A stretch of 26,318 bases of DNA from a virus (IMGVR_UViG_3300025168_000569:1-26318); one strand, 5' to 3'. Positions 12,057 to 22,819 are shown, counted from the first letter of the stretch. Notes: generated by a model not told the origin, from the letters alone. Made by a program: numbers and translations.

Positions 12057-13939
12057 TATCTTATTCTTTTAATACCTTGAGGTCCTATAAAAACTGTACC
12101 AGGAGATAATGCTTTAACTTCTTCTTCAGTAGTAACTTTAATAGGTTCAGTAGTCATCTCTTGTGTATCTACTGTCTTACCTGTAGTAAGCATAGGAAAG
12201 TCTGTTTTAAGTATTTCATCTACAATAGAACTAGGTTTTTCTCCTCGTAGTTTAGCTTGTATCTTAATGTATTCATTAACTCTAGTTAAATTATTATTAA
12301 GTTTAGCATCTGTTGGAGCATAAACCATACCATTCTTAACTACTACAGTAGAACCTTCAGGTAAAGTAGTCTTAGTAGCTTCTTTATAAAACTCTACATT
12401 ATCTAAAACATCTTTACTAAAGTCTGGTTGACTCATTAAATTATCAAATACTTTATCAGAAGTACTAGAAATTCTAGGTAGTAACTTATCTAATTCTTTA
12501 TTCTTTAAATCACCAGTCATACTATTAGCTATATTAAATACATTATTAAAGTATCCTTTAGTTCCATCAGTTAAATCACCAAAAGCAACCTCAGCTTCAG
12601 CTAAATCATTAAAACTTTTATAACTACTATAGTTATTTAATTGTGTTTTTTCACCATAGTATTGACCATTATCACTTTGATAATTTAATTTAGAACCTTT
12701 CCTAGTTATAATTTCTTCCATAGCTTGTTTTATTTTTATCATTTCTTCTGGATTACTCTTAGTAAGTAAATCTAATAACTTACCATTTCCACCAGTAGTT
12801 AACGCAACATATGTATCTATTGTTAATTTAAGATTTTCTGCTTTTGCTTTATTAAAACCATTAGCTGTTACTTCATGTAATTTTTGTTCTAATTCTATAG
12901 TTTCTAATTTTTCTTTTAAAAATGCTTTTCTATTAGCAGGTACAATTTTTTGCATTTCTGTATCTAATCTATTTATTGCAGTTAATTGCATAGTATAAAA
13001 GTCTTCATTTCTTTTCTTTTCATAATCATTTCTAGCAGGTAAATTACTTACAGTCCATTGTAATTCTCTTCTAGCAGCTTCTGTTAATCTTTGTCTAGCA
13101 TCATTTTGTTCATCAACATTTTGTATATTATCTTCAATAAATTCTAATTGTTGAAATAATAAATTAAAAGACTTCTCTGCTTCTATATATAAACCATTAG
13201 TACCACCAACACCATCACCCATATTAGCAAGAAACTCTATTTTCTGTTCTTCACTAAACCTTTCATCAGCTGCAATTAACCTTGATTCTACTTCTTTATT
13301 TCTTAAATATTGTTGTTCTTTTTCAAAAAGATATGGTACTTCTTCTGGTCTTTGTCTCCAAGAAATATTTTGTTTATCTAAAAACTTAGTCATTTCAGCA
13401 GTTTGTGCTGCTTGTGTTTTTTGTTGAGCTTCCATAGAAGCTAAGTCAGATTTTAATAATGTATTTAATCCACCACGTTTATATACATTAGACATCTGTG
13501 CAGTAATTTCATCAGCATATGCAGGATTACGTGACATTAGTTCTTCTGCTGCAGCATTAGCTCTATATTGAAACTCAGAAGGACTCATTACTTTTTGTTC
13601 TTTAGCCATCTCTAATTTATTTATAACAGTATCTAACTCTTCTTGATAAGGAGCTGGTCCTTCAGTTTCCATAGATGCTTCTAATCTAGTTTTTTCTTCT
13701 TCTAATTGAGCAATAGCAGTAGGACTAGTATTTTGATACTGTTGTCTTAAATCTTCTGCTTCTTGTTCTGCTTGAGTTAGTGTCATTCTTTTATCTAAAG
13801 CTACTGCTCCTTTAATAGCAGTATCAGCTAAAGAAGCTACTGCACCTAAATTACTAAATTTAGCAGGCATAGCTTGTGGAGTAACATAAGTTAACTCTGG
13901 TCTATTTTGTGTCATTTTAGTTGTGTCAAATTCTGCCAT
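12056..13939 (-). CDS. Internal virion protein, gp15-like coiled-coil
   Basis: This 627-residue protein is largely helical, with heptad-like charged stretches (LTQAEQEAEDLRQQYQ, IAQLEEEKTRLEAS, IELEQKLHEV). SPSEFQYRANAAAEELMSR is a conserved-looking segment. There are no membrane helices. Size and place, between the giant protein and the transglycosylase, match T7 gp15 (about 747 residues), which forms the periplasmic tube for DNA delivery. The identification rests on gene order and coiled-coil character rather than motifs. An AAGGA box precedes the ATG. It starts two bases after the stop of the giant gene. Confidence 0.72.
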   Translation of the reverse strand: MAEFDTTKMTQNRPELTYVTPQAMPAKFSNLGAVASLADTAIKGAVALDKRMTLTQAEQEAEDLRQQYQNTSPTAIAQLEEEKTRLEASMETEGPAPYQEELDTVINKLEMAKEQKVMSPSEFQYRANAAAEELMSRNPAYADEITAQMSNVYKRGGLNTLLKSDLASMEAQQKTQAAQTAEMTKFLDKQNISWRQRPEEVPYLFEKEQQYLRNKEVESRLIAADERFSEEQKIEFLANMGDGVGGTNGLYIEAEKSFNLLFQQLEFIEDNIQNVDEQNDARQRLTEAARRELQWTVSNLPARNDYEKKRNEDFYTMQLTAINRLDTEMQKIVPANRKAFLKEKLETIELEQKLHEVTANGFNKAKAENLKLTIDTYVALTTGGNGKLLDLLTKSNPEEMIKIKQAMEEIITRKGSKLNYQSDNGQYYGEKTQLNNYSSYKSFNDLAEAEVAFGDLTDGTKGYFNNVFNIANSMTGDLKNKELDKLLPRISSTSDKVFDNLMSQPDFSKDVLDNVEFYKEATKTTLPEGSTVVVKNGMVYAPTDAKLNNNLTRVNEYIKIQAKLRGEKPSSIVDEILKTDFPMLTTGKTVDTQEMTTEPIKVTTEEEVKALSPGTVFIGPQGIKRIR

Positions 13940-13941
13940 TT

Positions 13942-16900
13942 TTATTCCTTATTATTAAAAAGTGTATTATTTTTATTTTTTAGTTGTTCAACGTTATCTG
14001 TTCCAAGAGACCTTGCAGTATCCAAAGCTTTCATACTATTTAAAAAATCATTAGCTACTTTATACTCTTCACTACCTTCATCATAATTTAATTCAATTAT
14101 TTTTCTAGCTGCTATTATTTCTGTTGTTGTCATTAACTGACCAGTAAAGATTCTTTGATGATACTTTTTAATAAAGTTTTGAGTTATAGGAGTTTGTTGC
14201 CTACCCATCATACCAAATACTTCAGAAATAAATTCATTATGTTCATTACTATTAGCTATAAATCCAACACCATTTAGTACTACTATATAATCAGATAAGC
14301 CTTTAGCTATATCCATATATGTAGGAACACCACCTTTAGCACTAGAAGATATTATAGTCATATAACGTCTAGCATGTTCTGATAATGACTTTCTTCTGTC
14401 TGAATCAGATGTTTGAACTTCCCAAAGGTATTCATTTTTAGATGTTTGTACACCCCAGAATGCTTTAAACCATGCTTCTGATTCTGTTTGTTTAAATCCA
14501 TACTCATGTCCTGTTTTAGTTGCAGCAATAAAATCATTTTCTCGTTCTTTAACAAACTGCATGTATGCTTTAGTAGGTGGAAATAATTTAGCTAATGATT
14601 GCATAGACCTAGCTACATTTTCATCTTTATAAGCTTCAGGGTTTCTTACCCAAATATCTAGAATTTCATCACCTACATTTATAGTACGCTTAAACCAACT
14701 TAAAGCTGCTCCTGCATTATTGTAATCAATATCTTCGTTATAGATACCTATAATTAATTCAACCATAGTAGCATAAGGACCTAAGAAAGCAAAGTCATCT
14801 CCATAGATACTATACAAATCACCAAACTTAGACATAGATGCTCTATCATCAGGCATTATAGAATCACCAATATAATTACCTACTACATAAGCTAAGTTTA
14901 ATTTTTCATGTGTTCTAGCTAACCACCATGCTGTAGGACTATCCATAGACTCTAATACTTTATTAATAATAACACCTACTCCTGCAATAGATGCACCAAA
15001 ATAAACAGTATTCCATGCTAAAGCTTTTAGTCTAGTTGCAAAATCAAAAGGAGTTGCATTAGGATTAATTGCTGCTTCTGTAATCTTAGCCATAAATGAT
15101 TTAAACTGAGCAAGTGTACGTAATGTTAAACTATTTTGCCAAGCTAAGTTTGTTGCCTTAGTCATACTTCCTGATAATCGATATGCGTCCCACATAATTT
15201 GAGATATTACTTTTCTATTTTCCCAAGACTTACCTGGATTTTGATTCTTCCAGTTTTCTAGTGCTGCTACTACTTGACCAAATCTTTGGAATAATTCACC
15301 TGCACCAAAACCAACATCAGTTAATCCTTTAACTGCTGTTTTACTTAAAGCTCCTGGAGTAAAAGGACTTTCTCCTAAATGAGGAGGTCTATTAATTAGT
15401 ATACCTTGAGTATAAATATGGTCTCCTACTAAAGATATAGAAAACTCTTTAATTCCTTGAACAAGCATTTCTAATTGTTTAGGACTATACTTCATAATAC
15501 TTTTATCATTTAAAGAATTTGGTAAATGGTCTTGAAAGAAAGCATCATTAACTCTCATAATATCTTTACCACTTTTTTTAAAATCATTAGTTAGCTTAGC
15601 ATAACGATGAGTTAAAGCCATTACTGTTACCCAATTTTGATAAAACTCATAGCCTAAAGGACCACCTTTACTTACTGCAGATATATTAGCTAAAGCTGCA
15701 GCTCCCTGTAAAAACAATTGTTTAGGAGCATTAACTAATAACTGTAATGTTGTTACTGCAGTTAATGGAGAACCTACTACAGCATCAGGATTCTTTTGTA
15801 CTTCTCTAGCAGTTTTAGCAGTACCACTAAACCTAGTATTCTCTGTTATATTACCTACTAAGTTAGCTAATTTACGTACAGCATGAGCAGAATATTTACT
15901 ATCTACTGCCATAGAAGAGCGCTCTTTATTAGTAATTAACCACCAATCTGCTTTAGCTTGTCTAGTCATTTCACCATATTGAACATTAGTTGGAGTCATT
16001 GTACTAATATCTAAAGGAAAATCAGGTACTACTATATCACTTTCTATCATGCCTGTTTTATCAGCTATAGCTTCAAATGTAAATACTTTACCTTTCATAG
16101 GCATATAAGTATTAACCCATTCTTTTTTAAGTTGTAATAAACCTATATTAGAAAAAGCAGTATCTGCTGCTCTAGCATTCTCTAAAGATGTTTCTAATGG
16201 GTCAGATTTTACTGTATAATCTATTTGTTCATTTCTTAATCTAATACCCATGACAGCTTGCTGTTCTCTAATTCTAAAGTCTGCTATTTCATTCATTTGT
16301 AATTCAGCAGCTTTATCAACAATGTACATAGATTTATTATCTAAGCTTGTTAATTTTTCTCTAGACCAAGCATACGCAGCTCTAGGAGAATCTACCATAG
16401 CTACTGTTACACCAAATTGACGTAATATACCCATAACTTCAGCACGTTTTGCTTGTTGTTTTTTAGTTAATAATTTACCAGTTAAATCTAATATTCTAGT
16501 ATTACCTAATTCTTTAAATTGGTTTTTTATAGATGCTTTAATTGGACGACCATTAATCTTTTGTTCTAATGGTATACGAATAACCATAGTAGATTCAGTA
16601 TGTTTTCTAGGTACGTGTCCTGGTCTAGCAGGTATTAACTGATTAGGTAATGGTTGTGGTTTAAATGTACTAAAGATACCATACTGATAAATGTCACCAT
16701 TCTCATCTACTTTGTTTCGTTTTAAACGATAGACCTGTTGAACAGGCATACCATCAACTTTTGTAAAATGAGTTCTTACTCCTCGTTCACCTAACTCAAA
16801 GTATACTGGTTTACTATTTACATAATCCCATGCTGCTGCTTGTAAGATTTCTCCTGTTTCTGTAAACACAGAATCAAATACATCTAGTTCTGCTATATCA

Positions 16901-19350
16901 AACTCTGCTTTAACAGGCATTACTTCTGGAGGCATATTATTATTTAATACTACATCTTTACCTCTAGGAACAATAAATGATTTATTATATCCTGTTTCTA
17001 ATAAGTTATTAGCATATGTTACATTATCTGCAGCAAGTACAGCATTGTCATATATTCTAAAAGTAGTAAGAGCTACTTGTAATTTATCCATAGAAGCTAC
17101 AGTAGGAGCTGTACCTAATGCATCTACTATTTGAGCTTGACTTAACTGAGCTAAACCATTCTTATCTTGATAAGTAAGTAATACATCTAGTTGATTTTGT
17201 TCTTTAACACTTAAATCTTTTTTAAATGTACGTACTAAAATCCGTTTCTGTTGTTCAAAGAATGATTGTTTAGTTACTTCATCTTGATATACTTTCTTTT
17301 CTAACTTAGAATTATGTCTACCATATACAAAGAATCGTTGCATTCCTCCTGTTTTAGATGCTGATGCTTCTGTATCATAGATAAATTTTTGTAATTTATC
17401 AGTAACTTTATTAGTAGGAAATCTCTCTGAAGGTAAAGCACCCATTACATTATTAGTATAATCATACATTGGTATATCAGGAGTCCACCTAATATAGTAA
17501 GAGTTAGTATTTAAAAAACTAGCAGGGTCAGCACCTAAAAATTGTTCTGGAGTAAATGTTCTAAGAACATTATTGTCTGACGTTACTTCTTGAATAAGTA
17601 ATTCTGTTGGTTTAATTGCTTTTTCTTCACCAGCAAAATTATCTAAAATAGATTTTTCTACTTGTGTATATGCTTCTAAAGCTTCTGCTTTATTATAATA
17701 CTCACTAGGAGATTTTTGAAATACTACAGACTGTAGCATACCTGCAGGAGTTCTAATATAACTAGTAATTGTTTGAGAGTTAGCTACAATCATAGGTACA
17801 GTAGGTATAATACCATTTAAAGTAAATGCTGTTTTTTCAGCATACTGGTCTACTAAAGCTGAATCAGCTAAGTTAGGATTATCAATTAATAAAGCTCTAC
17901 TTCTTTGTGTAACTGCATTCATAGCTGATACAGAAGATATATCATTTCTAAATCCAAACTTAGGATTCTTAATTATATTAGCATTAGGGTCAGTAAGATA
18001 AATAGCTAGTTTATTAGCATCTAATCCTGATGCTTTACCTACTTCACCTGTAACATCTTCTATAATTGTTTCAACTAATTTACTACCTGATTTAGGATTA
18101 GTTCTAGATACAGTAACAATAGGTGAATTTACTTTTACTTGATTTTCAGGAGAAGGAGTTATATTTTGTTTTTGATATTGTTCTGCTGATTTTCTGTTCG
18201 CTTCTCTTACAGCATTCATTTGTTCTTTAGTTGCTCTAACATGCACATCTCTAAATCCAGATTCTTCTATAGTTTCTACATTTTTACCTTTTCTATTTCT
18301 TAAAATAACAAAAGGTAATATAGAAACTCCTATTTCTAAAGGTATAGCAACTTTAGCAGGGTCTTCTGGACTAAGAAAGTTTGAGATTTTATCAATAGCG
18401 TAAGCAAAACCTTGATTAAATATAAATCCTGGAATAGTATTTTCTAATACTTCTGGACTATAACCTAATTCAGTCAATGCTTCTCTAACTGTTTCTTCAG
18501 TAGCATTTACAAATGTATCTTCAGAGTATACTTCTTTTTGAACTTCTGTCCAAGTTTTATCTTCTGGAACAACAGTTTGAATTTCTTTTAAAAGACTAGT
18601 AGAAGGAAATAATTGAGATAGTATTTTAAGAGTAGTCATTTGAGGTAGAGCAACTCCACCTGTTTTTCTTTTAATAATCTCTAGAGTATTCTTTATAAAC
18701 GCAGGTGACTTACCAATTAACATATCATAAAACCACATTAAGTTTGCTGTAATAGGCTCAAATTCAATATTAGGATTTTCAGACTGTCCTATTTGTTCTG
18801 CAACTACTAATAATGCATCAGATAAATCTTCTTCATTTACATCATTACTATTATTACCATTTGCTTTAATGTTGTCTACTAACTTTTCAGTATTCTGTTC
18901 TAGTTTAAGGTTATCTATTTCTTGAGTAATAACATCTATTGATGCTAAATCTTCATCTAAATTATTTTCAAGTATATAAGAATTAGATAAATCTTGTATA
19001 GCTTTATCTTTTATATCTTTAGATATATATGTATTAGACATAAAGTTTTGAAGATTAGCTTTCTTTTCTTCTGAAGATATTTCAGGATTAGTAATAATAT
19101 CTTCTAATATACGTTTAGAACTACTTTCTTGTTCTTCTCTCCATTGTATTCTAGCTTCTTCAACTAATAAAGATTTACCTTGTTCCCTTTGCTCTTCTTT
19201 TATATAATTATAAAGTTCAATAGGGTCATCTGTTTTAGTATTAGGTAAAATAGATGTGTAAAAAGCATCATCATTACTTTGTTGTTTTTCTGTTATTATA
19301 GGTTCATAATCAGAAAAAGGAATACTATTAATTGTAACTTCATCTACCAT
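13942..19350 (-). CDS. Giant internal virion protein, gp16-like, 1802 aa
   Basis: The largest gene here. T7 gp16 has about 1318 residues. The first 200 residues are acidic and helical. Hydrophobic segments occur near residues 340-350 (IPLEIGVSILPFVIL) and about 1440-1460 (NTVYFGASIAGVGVIIN), which could insert in the host membrane during ejection. Segment TLRTLAQFKSFMAKI in the last quarter resembles the C-terminal region of large podovirus internal proteins. I see no transglycosylase pattern in it; that activity appears to have moved to the 10812-12056 gene. An AAGGA box precedes the ATG. Assignment is by size, order and hydrophobic pattern; individual domains cannot be named by eye. Confidence 0.78.
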   Translation of the reverse strand: MVDEVTINSIPFSDYEPIITEKQQSNDDAFYTSILPNTKTDDPIELYNYIKEEQREQGKSLLVEEARIQWREEQESSSKRILEDIITNPEISSEEKKANLQNFMSNTYISKDIKDKAIQDLSNSYILENNLDEDLASIDVITQEIDNLKLEQNTEKLVDNIKANGNNSNDVNEEDLSDALLVVAEQIGQSENPNIEFEPITANLMWFYDMLIGKSPAFIKNTLEIIKRKTGGVALPQMTTLKILSQLFPSTSLLKEIQTVVPEDKTWTEVQKEVYSEDTFVNATEETVREALTELGYSPEVLENTIPGFIFNQGFAYAIDKISNFLSPEDPAKVAIPLEIGVSILPFVILRNRKGKNVETIEESGFRDVHVRATKEQMNAVREANRKSAEQYQKQNITPSPENQVKVNSPIVTVSRTNPKSGSKLVETIIEDVTGEVGKASGLDANKLAIYLTDPNANIIKNPKFGFRNDISSVSAMNAVTQRSRALLIDNPNLADSALVDQYAEKTAFTLNGIIPTVPMIVANSQTITSYIRTPAGMLQSVVFQKSPSEYYNKAEALEAYTQVEKSILDNFAGEEKAIKPTELLIQEVTSDNNVLRTFTPEQFLGADPASFLNTNSYYIRWTPDIPMYDYTNNVMGALPSERFPTNKVTDKLQKFIYDTEASASKTGGMQRFFVYGRHNSKLEKKVYQDEVTKQSFFEQQKRILVRTFKKDLSVKEQNQLDVLLTYQDKNGLAQLSQAQIVDALGTAPTVASMDKLQVALTTFRIYDNAVLAADNVTYANNLLETGYNKSFIVPRGKDVVLNNNMPPEVMPVKAEFDIAELDVFDSVFTETGEILQAAAWDYVNSKPVYFELGERGVRTHFTKVDGMPVQQVYRLKRNKVDENGDIYQYGIFSTFKPQPLPNQLIPARPGHVPRKHTESTMVIRIPLEQKINGRPIKASIKNQFKELGNTRILDLTGKLLTKKQQAKRAEVMGILRQFGVTVAMVDSPRAAYAWSREKLTSLDNKSMYIVDKAAELQMNEIADFRIREQQAVMGIRLRNEQIDYTVKSDPLETSLENARAADTAFSNIGLLQLKKEWVNTYMPMKGKVFTFEAIADKTGMIESDIVVPDFPLDISTMTPTNVQYGEMTRQAKADWWLITNKERSSMAVDSKYSAHAVRKLANLVGNITENTRFSGTAKTAREVQKNPDAVVGSPLTAVTTLQLLVNAPKQLFLQGAAALANISAVSKGGPLGYEFYQNWVTVMALTHRYAKLTNDFKKSGKDIMRVNDAFFQDHLPNSLNDKSIMKYSPKQLEMLVQGIKEFSISLVGDHIYTQGILINRPPHLGESPFTPGALSKTAVKGLTDVGFGAGELFQRFGQVVAALENWKNQNPGKSWENRKVISQIMWDAYRLSGSMTKATNLAWQNSLTLRTLAQFKSFMAKITEAAINPNATPFDFATRLKALAWNTVYFGASIAGVGVIINKVLESMDSPTAWWLARTHEKLNLAYVVGNYIGDSIMPDDRASMSKFGDLYSIYGDDFAFLGPYATMVELIIGIYNEDIDYNNAGAALSWFKRTINVGDEILDIWVRNPEAYKDENVARSMQSLAKLFPPTKAYMQFVKERENDFIAATKTGHEYGFKQTESEAWFKAFWGVQTSKNEYLWEVQTSDSDRRKSLSEHARRYMTIISSSAKGGVPTYMDIAKGLSDYIVVLNGVGFIANSNEHNEFISEVFGMMGRQQTPITQNFIKKYHQRIFTGQLMTTTEIIAARKIIELNYDEGSEEYKVANDFLNSMKALDTARSLGTDNVEQLKNKNNTLFNNKE

Positions 19351-19360
19351 TTATTAATCC

Positions 19361-19981
19361 TTATGTAAATAAGTTTCTAATTTCAGGACCTTGTGAAAAT
19401 ATATTACCACCTAGTGTGCTCATATTTTGCCAAGAAGTACCTTTACTAGCTGCTGTATTAGCTTTAGAACCAAAATTTGCAGCCATAGTATTAAGTCTAC
19501 CTATTTCATTACCATATCCTTCTGCTACATTAATATTACCTAGATTAACTGAAGCTTGTGTTCCTATACTACCAACAGAACCAAGATAACTTGAGGTACC
19601 TCCAGTACCTAATGTACCTCCCATACTTCCTGCAATTTGTCCTTGTTGTACTCTAGCTTGTCTTATAGCAGTTAATCTTTGTCTTTTTTGTTGTAACTGA
19701 TTATATCTATTTCTTTGAGCATCTGCTGCATTTCTAGCTTCTACTTGTTGTCGTTGATAACCTGATTGTTGACTAGCATACTTCTGAGATTGTATAGCTC
19801 CATAACCTTGCATAGCAAGACTACCTATACCAAGTGCAGTAGATGCACTTATTCCAGTTGCAGCTATTCCAGCTATTCCTGTATGTATACTAGCAGTCAT
19901 TGCTGGAGCCATATAATATGCTCCTGCTGCCATTGCTGCGTAAGGTGCTACTTTTTTAAATGTTTTAACTGCTCCACCCAT
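19361..19981 (-). CDS. Internal virion protein, gp14-like
   Basis: The 206-residue product has an Ala/Gly-rich hydrophobic N-terminal half (PYAAMAAGAYYMAPAM, then GIAGIAATGISASTALG), then a Gln/Arg-rich helix (QRNRYNQLQQKRQRL), then a Gly/Ser-rich low-complexity stretch and a short C-terminal helix. T7 gp14 (196 residues) has the same size and position and forms the outer-membrane pore of the ejection channel. A GGAG box precedes the ATG at 19981. Neighbours on both sides fit the T7 order of gp13, gp14 and the large internal proteins. Confidence 0.75.
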   Translation of the reverse strand: MGGAVKTFKKVAPYAAMAAGAYYMAPAMTASIHTGIAGIAATGISASTALGIGSLAMQGYGAIQSQKYASQQSGYQRQQVEARNAADAQRNRYNQLQQKRQRLTAIRQARVQQGQIAGSMGGTLGTGGTSSYLGSVGSIGTQASVNLGNINVAEGYGNEIGRLNTMAANFGSKANTAASKGTSWQNMSTLGGNIFSQGPEIRNLFT

Positions 19982-19982
19982 A

Positions 19983-20294
19983 TTATATCTCCAATTTAAC
20001 TAAGTAATTTAAAACTCCATCTTCTGTAAGTAATATACCATTTAGTATAGGTTCATATCCAAACAACATATTAAATTTTCTTTCTTTCTTTGTTTCACAA
20101 ATACCTATTACAGATTTAATACCCATCTCTTTCATCTGTTTCTTAGCATCTTCAAACACTTTCTTATACTTTCTAAATGAACTTAATGTCCATTCATCTG
20201 CTTCTGGTAATATTACATGAGTAGTATACGAACTTAACTCCTCATTCCAAGCTATACCATAGAAGCCATTACCTTCTTGATATAACTTTATCAT
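19983..20294 (-). CDS. GNAT-like small virion protein, gp13 counterpart
   Basis: This 103-residue protein lies directly after the nozzle gene, the place of T7 gp13. A long helix (RKYKKVFEDAKKQMKEMG) followed by KSVIGICETKKERKFNMLFGYEP resembles the acetyl-CoA-binding half of GNAT folds, and T7 gp13 also has a GNAT-like pattern. Members in phage virions probably do not acetylate anything. The start is one base after the nozzle stop, with no Shine-Dalgarno box, so it depends on coupled translation. Confidence 0.66.
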   Translation of the reverse strand: MIKLYQEGNGFYGIAWNEELSSYTTHVILPEADEWTLSSFRKYKKVFEDAKKQMKEMGIKSVIGICETKKERKFNMLFGYEPILNGILLTEDGVLNYLVKLEI

Positions 20295-20295
20295 A

Positions 20296-22545
20296 CTATA
20301 CTATTGATAGCATAGTTACTGGATGTCCCCATCCTAATAACTTCATATCCTTACCTTGTTCTGACCTAATATATAAACTTAAACATTTACCTGAACCTCT
20401 AAGTTTATTCTTAGTTACTACTATAGAGTCACCACTATCATAAGTATCACTTGCTCCTGATGGTGTATAGTTTCTTAGTATTCTATATGCTTGAAATTCT
20501 TTACCCCATTTACCATTAGCTGCAGAATTAGACCAACCCCATTGTGCTTGTACTTTACAAGATGATTGGTTCTTAAATACTAAATCATCACCTGATGCTA
20601 AAAAACCATCTTCTGTTTTTTGTAAATACAAGAATATATAAGGTATTTGTTTTTGTCTCATTATATCACCAAACAATTCATATCCTGTATAAAGGTAACT
20701 AGAGTAATCTATTCCTACACTATCTTTAGTTTTCCAATCTAAGAAGTCACTACCATTATATTTAGATAGTGTAAATGATGTTCCTACAATAGTAAGTAAG
20801 CTAAACTGTTCTGTTCTACTTGTAGCTACATCATCAGGTACTACAACTGTATCTCCTGCAGTAACTAACACAGTATCTGTTCCTGCTACAACAGATTCTT
20901 CTCTAGCTGATACTGAATATCCTGGCATTGCTACATAGTCTGCTACATAAGGTGAATCAGATGCTAAACTAGATAATTCATTTTTAGACCAAGCTTTTAA
21001 AGTTAAATCATAAATTAATTCTTTATTATAACTATTAGGATAATTAGAAGAAGAGTATCCTGTACTATCATTATATAAGTATCTAACTCTATTTTCTTTT
21101 TCATCATAGATACCCTTACAAAAATCTTTACCTACTTCAGGTATCTTAAGATATAAATCTTGTATTGATGTTAATGATAAAGATTCTGCTGCAAATCTAC
21201 CTGATGCTGTATCAGGTTTAAGTAAGTATATACCAGCTTTAGACCAGTAAATAAAGTTACCATTTACATTAACTACAGAGTCTCCATTTGTAATACCATT
21301 AGTAGATATTTTACTTGCTTGGAAAGATGTAGCAATAAACCCTCCAGTATCTCCATAAACTTCCCACACGCCATTTTCTGCAAAAACTAATACTGAGGCT
21401 TGAGAAGATATAATTTTAACAACACGAGTAATATCTGGTATTTGTATTGAACCACCATCTGTGTCTATTAAATCATTAATACCTGGGTCTGTTGGGTCAG
21501 CTTCTTGATGACATTTACCAAAATCATCATCTGATTTAATAATTTTACTAAAGAAAATATAACCTGAATAATTAGGACTTCTTATATCTCCATTAGCTAC
21601 AGAAGATTCAACACCAGAATAAAATAATCTTTGTGCATAAGAAGTAATAGTGCTTATATTACCATCTTCTCTATCAGTAGGTAATCCAGAAGTTACATCT
21701 GATTTACTCATTCTACCTACACCACGTTCAAAAGCATCAATAATAAAACTACCTTTAGCTATTTGATAGTTAGAAAATGAGTTCTTTATTAATGTATCTG
21801 GGTCATACTTTTCATAGTCAGAACTAGCTGTATTAGATATTTTACCTAATGTCCAGTTATCTGCATTGGATGGGTACTGTCCTAGTTCTGTATATGTATA
21901 ATCAATTGCATCAACACCAGTACTTGTTACAATATTTTTATTCCAACCTTGATTACGTAAGTTATATTTATGTTCATTACTTAATGTAGTAGGTCTAGTA
22001 TCAAGGAATAGAGAATCATCTACACCATATATATCTCTTATTTCTAATTGAATAGTTGATTGAGTTACAAGACCAGTATCTTTAGCATAAGTTAATAAAA
22101 CAGGTCTAGGTAAATCTTTAGAAACAATAACACATTTATTATTAATAACAGAAGTTTCTATTTTACTATTACTTAAAGAAGCTATAGTAATAGGAGAACC
22201 ACCATTCTTAAGGTTAGCAGATGGAGAATCTGTTAATAGATTCATAAACCATATTTTATCTTTAATACGAACAAGACCTAAAGATACTGATGTATCTCCT
22301 CCAGGACTTTCCCATACATGAAAAGATTGTTTACCTTCTTTAATATCTGTAGCAGTTAAACCTGTAGCTGTTAAAGCATATGAAGATTCATAGTCGACAC
22401 CTAACCTTCTAGACCTTGAACCATCACGGTTAAGGACAAAGTTAGCTTCATCTATAGATGCATTCTCAGGAAAAGTTAACTGATTAGCTTCAGTTATTAA
22501 ACCTTTAACAAACGACCTATAGGCTTTCTCGGCTTTCTGTGCCAT
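20296..22545 (-). CDS. Tail nozzle, tail tubular protein B (T7 gp12-like)
   Basis: The N-terminus KAYRSFVKGLITEANQLTF, then PENASIDEANFVLNRDGSR and RRLGVDYE, is typical of nozzle proteins of podoviruses. Most of the 749 residues look beta-rich (many Ser, Thr, Val and Gly), as expected of the propeller-like T7 gp12 (about 794 residues). It forms the distal tail tube through which DNA passes. GAGGAAG is upstream of the ATG at 22545, which overlaps the preceding gene by 29 bases. It is followed immediately by the gp13-like gene. Confidence 0.87.
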   Translation of the reverse strand: MAQKAEKAYRSFVKGLITEANQLTFPENASIDEANFVLNRDGSRSRRLGVDYESSYALTATGLTATDIKEGKQSFHVWESPGGDTSVSLGLVRIKDKIWFMNLLTDSPSANLKNGGSPITIASLSNSKIETSVINNKCVIVSKDLPRPVLLTYAKDTGLVTQSTIQLEIRDIYGVDDSLFLDTRPTTLSNEHKYNLRNQGWNKNIVTSTGVDAIDYTYTELGQYPSNADNWTLGKISNTASSDYEKYDPDTLIKNSFSNYQIAKGSFIIDAFERGVGRMSKSDVTSGLPTDREDGNISTITSYAQRLFYSGVESSVANGDIRSPNYSGYIFFSKIIKSDDDFGKCHQEADPTDPGINDLIDTDGGSIQIPDITRVVKIISSQASVLVFAENGVWEVYGDTGGFIATSFQASKISTNGITNGDSVVNVNGNFIYWSKAGIYLLKPDTASGRFAAESLSLTSIQDLYLKIPEVGKDFCKGIYDEKENRVRYLYNDSTGYSSSNYPNSYNKELIYDLTLKAWSKNELSSLASDSPYVADYVAMPGYSVSAREESVVAGTDTVLVTAGDTVVVPDDVATSRTEQFSLLTIVGTSFTLSKYNGSDFLDWKTKDSVGIDYSSYLYTGYELFGDIMRQKQIPYIFLYLQKTEDGFLASGDDLVFKNQSSCKVQAQWGWSNSAANGKWGKEFQAYRILRNYTPSGASDTYDSGDSIVVTKNKLRGSGKCLSLYIRSEQGKDMKLLGWGHPVTMLSIV

Positions 22546-22819
22546 TTACTTCCTCTTTTAATTTTTTCTTAGCTAGTCTTTTTTCTGTCTTAGCTTTAGC
22601 TTTTACTCTTTCATCTACCTGTTCTTTAGGTTTTGAATTAGCTAAATAACTAGCAACTGATGTTTCCATAAATACCATTGATGTATATGTACCTGTTAAC
22701 TCTTTTGGTATCTCTCCACCTTCACTCCACTGAAATACATAGTGTGCTGTGTTAGGTGCAATAACTGCTTGTAAATCCATCTTACCGTGAGTCTTCCAAC
22801 TCTTTTTGACATTGGTCAT
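22517..22819 (-). CDS. Basic protein, 100 aa, in the tail block
   Basis: The first 60 residues (MTNVKKSWKTHGKMDLQ then HYVFQWSEGGEIP and TYTSMVFMETS) look folded and beta-rich; the last 40 are a highly charged Lys/Arg/Glu helix (RVKAKAKTEKRLAKKKLKEE). AAGGAG precedes the ATG at 22819. It overlaps the nozzle gene by 29 bases. No T7 counterpart lies between gp11 and gp12, so this is an addition. Function unknown; a small virion component or assembly factor is likely. Confidence 0.72.
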   Translation of the reverse strand: MTNVKKSWKTHGKMDLQAVIAPNTAHYVFQWSEGGEIPKELTGTYTSMVFMETSVASYLANSKPKEQVDERVKAKAKTEKRLAKKKLKEEVNGTESRESL

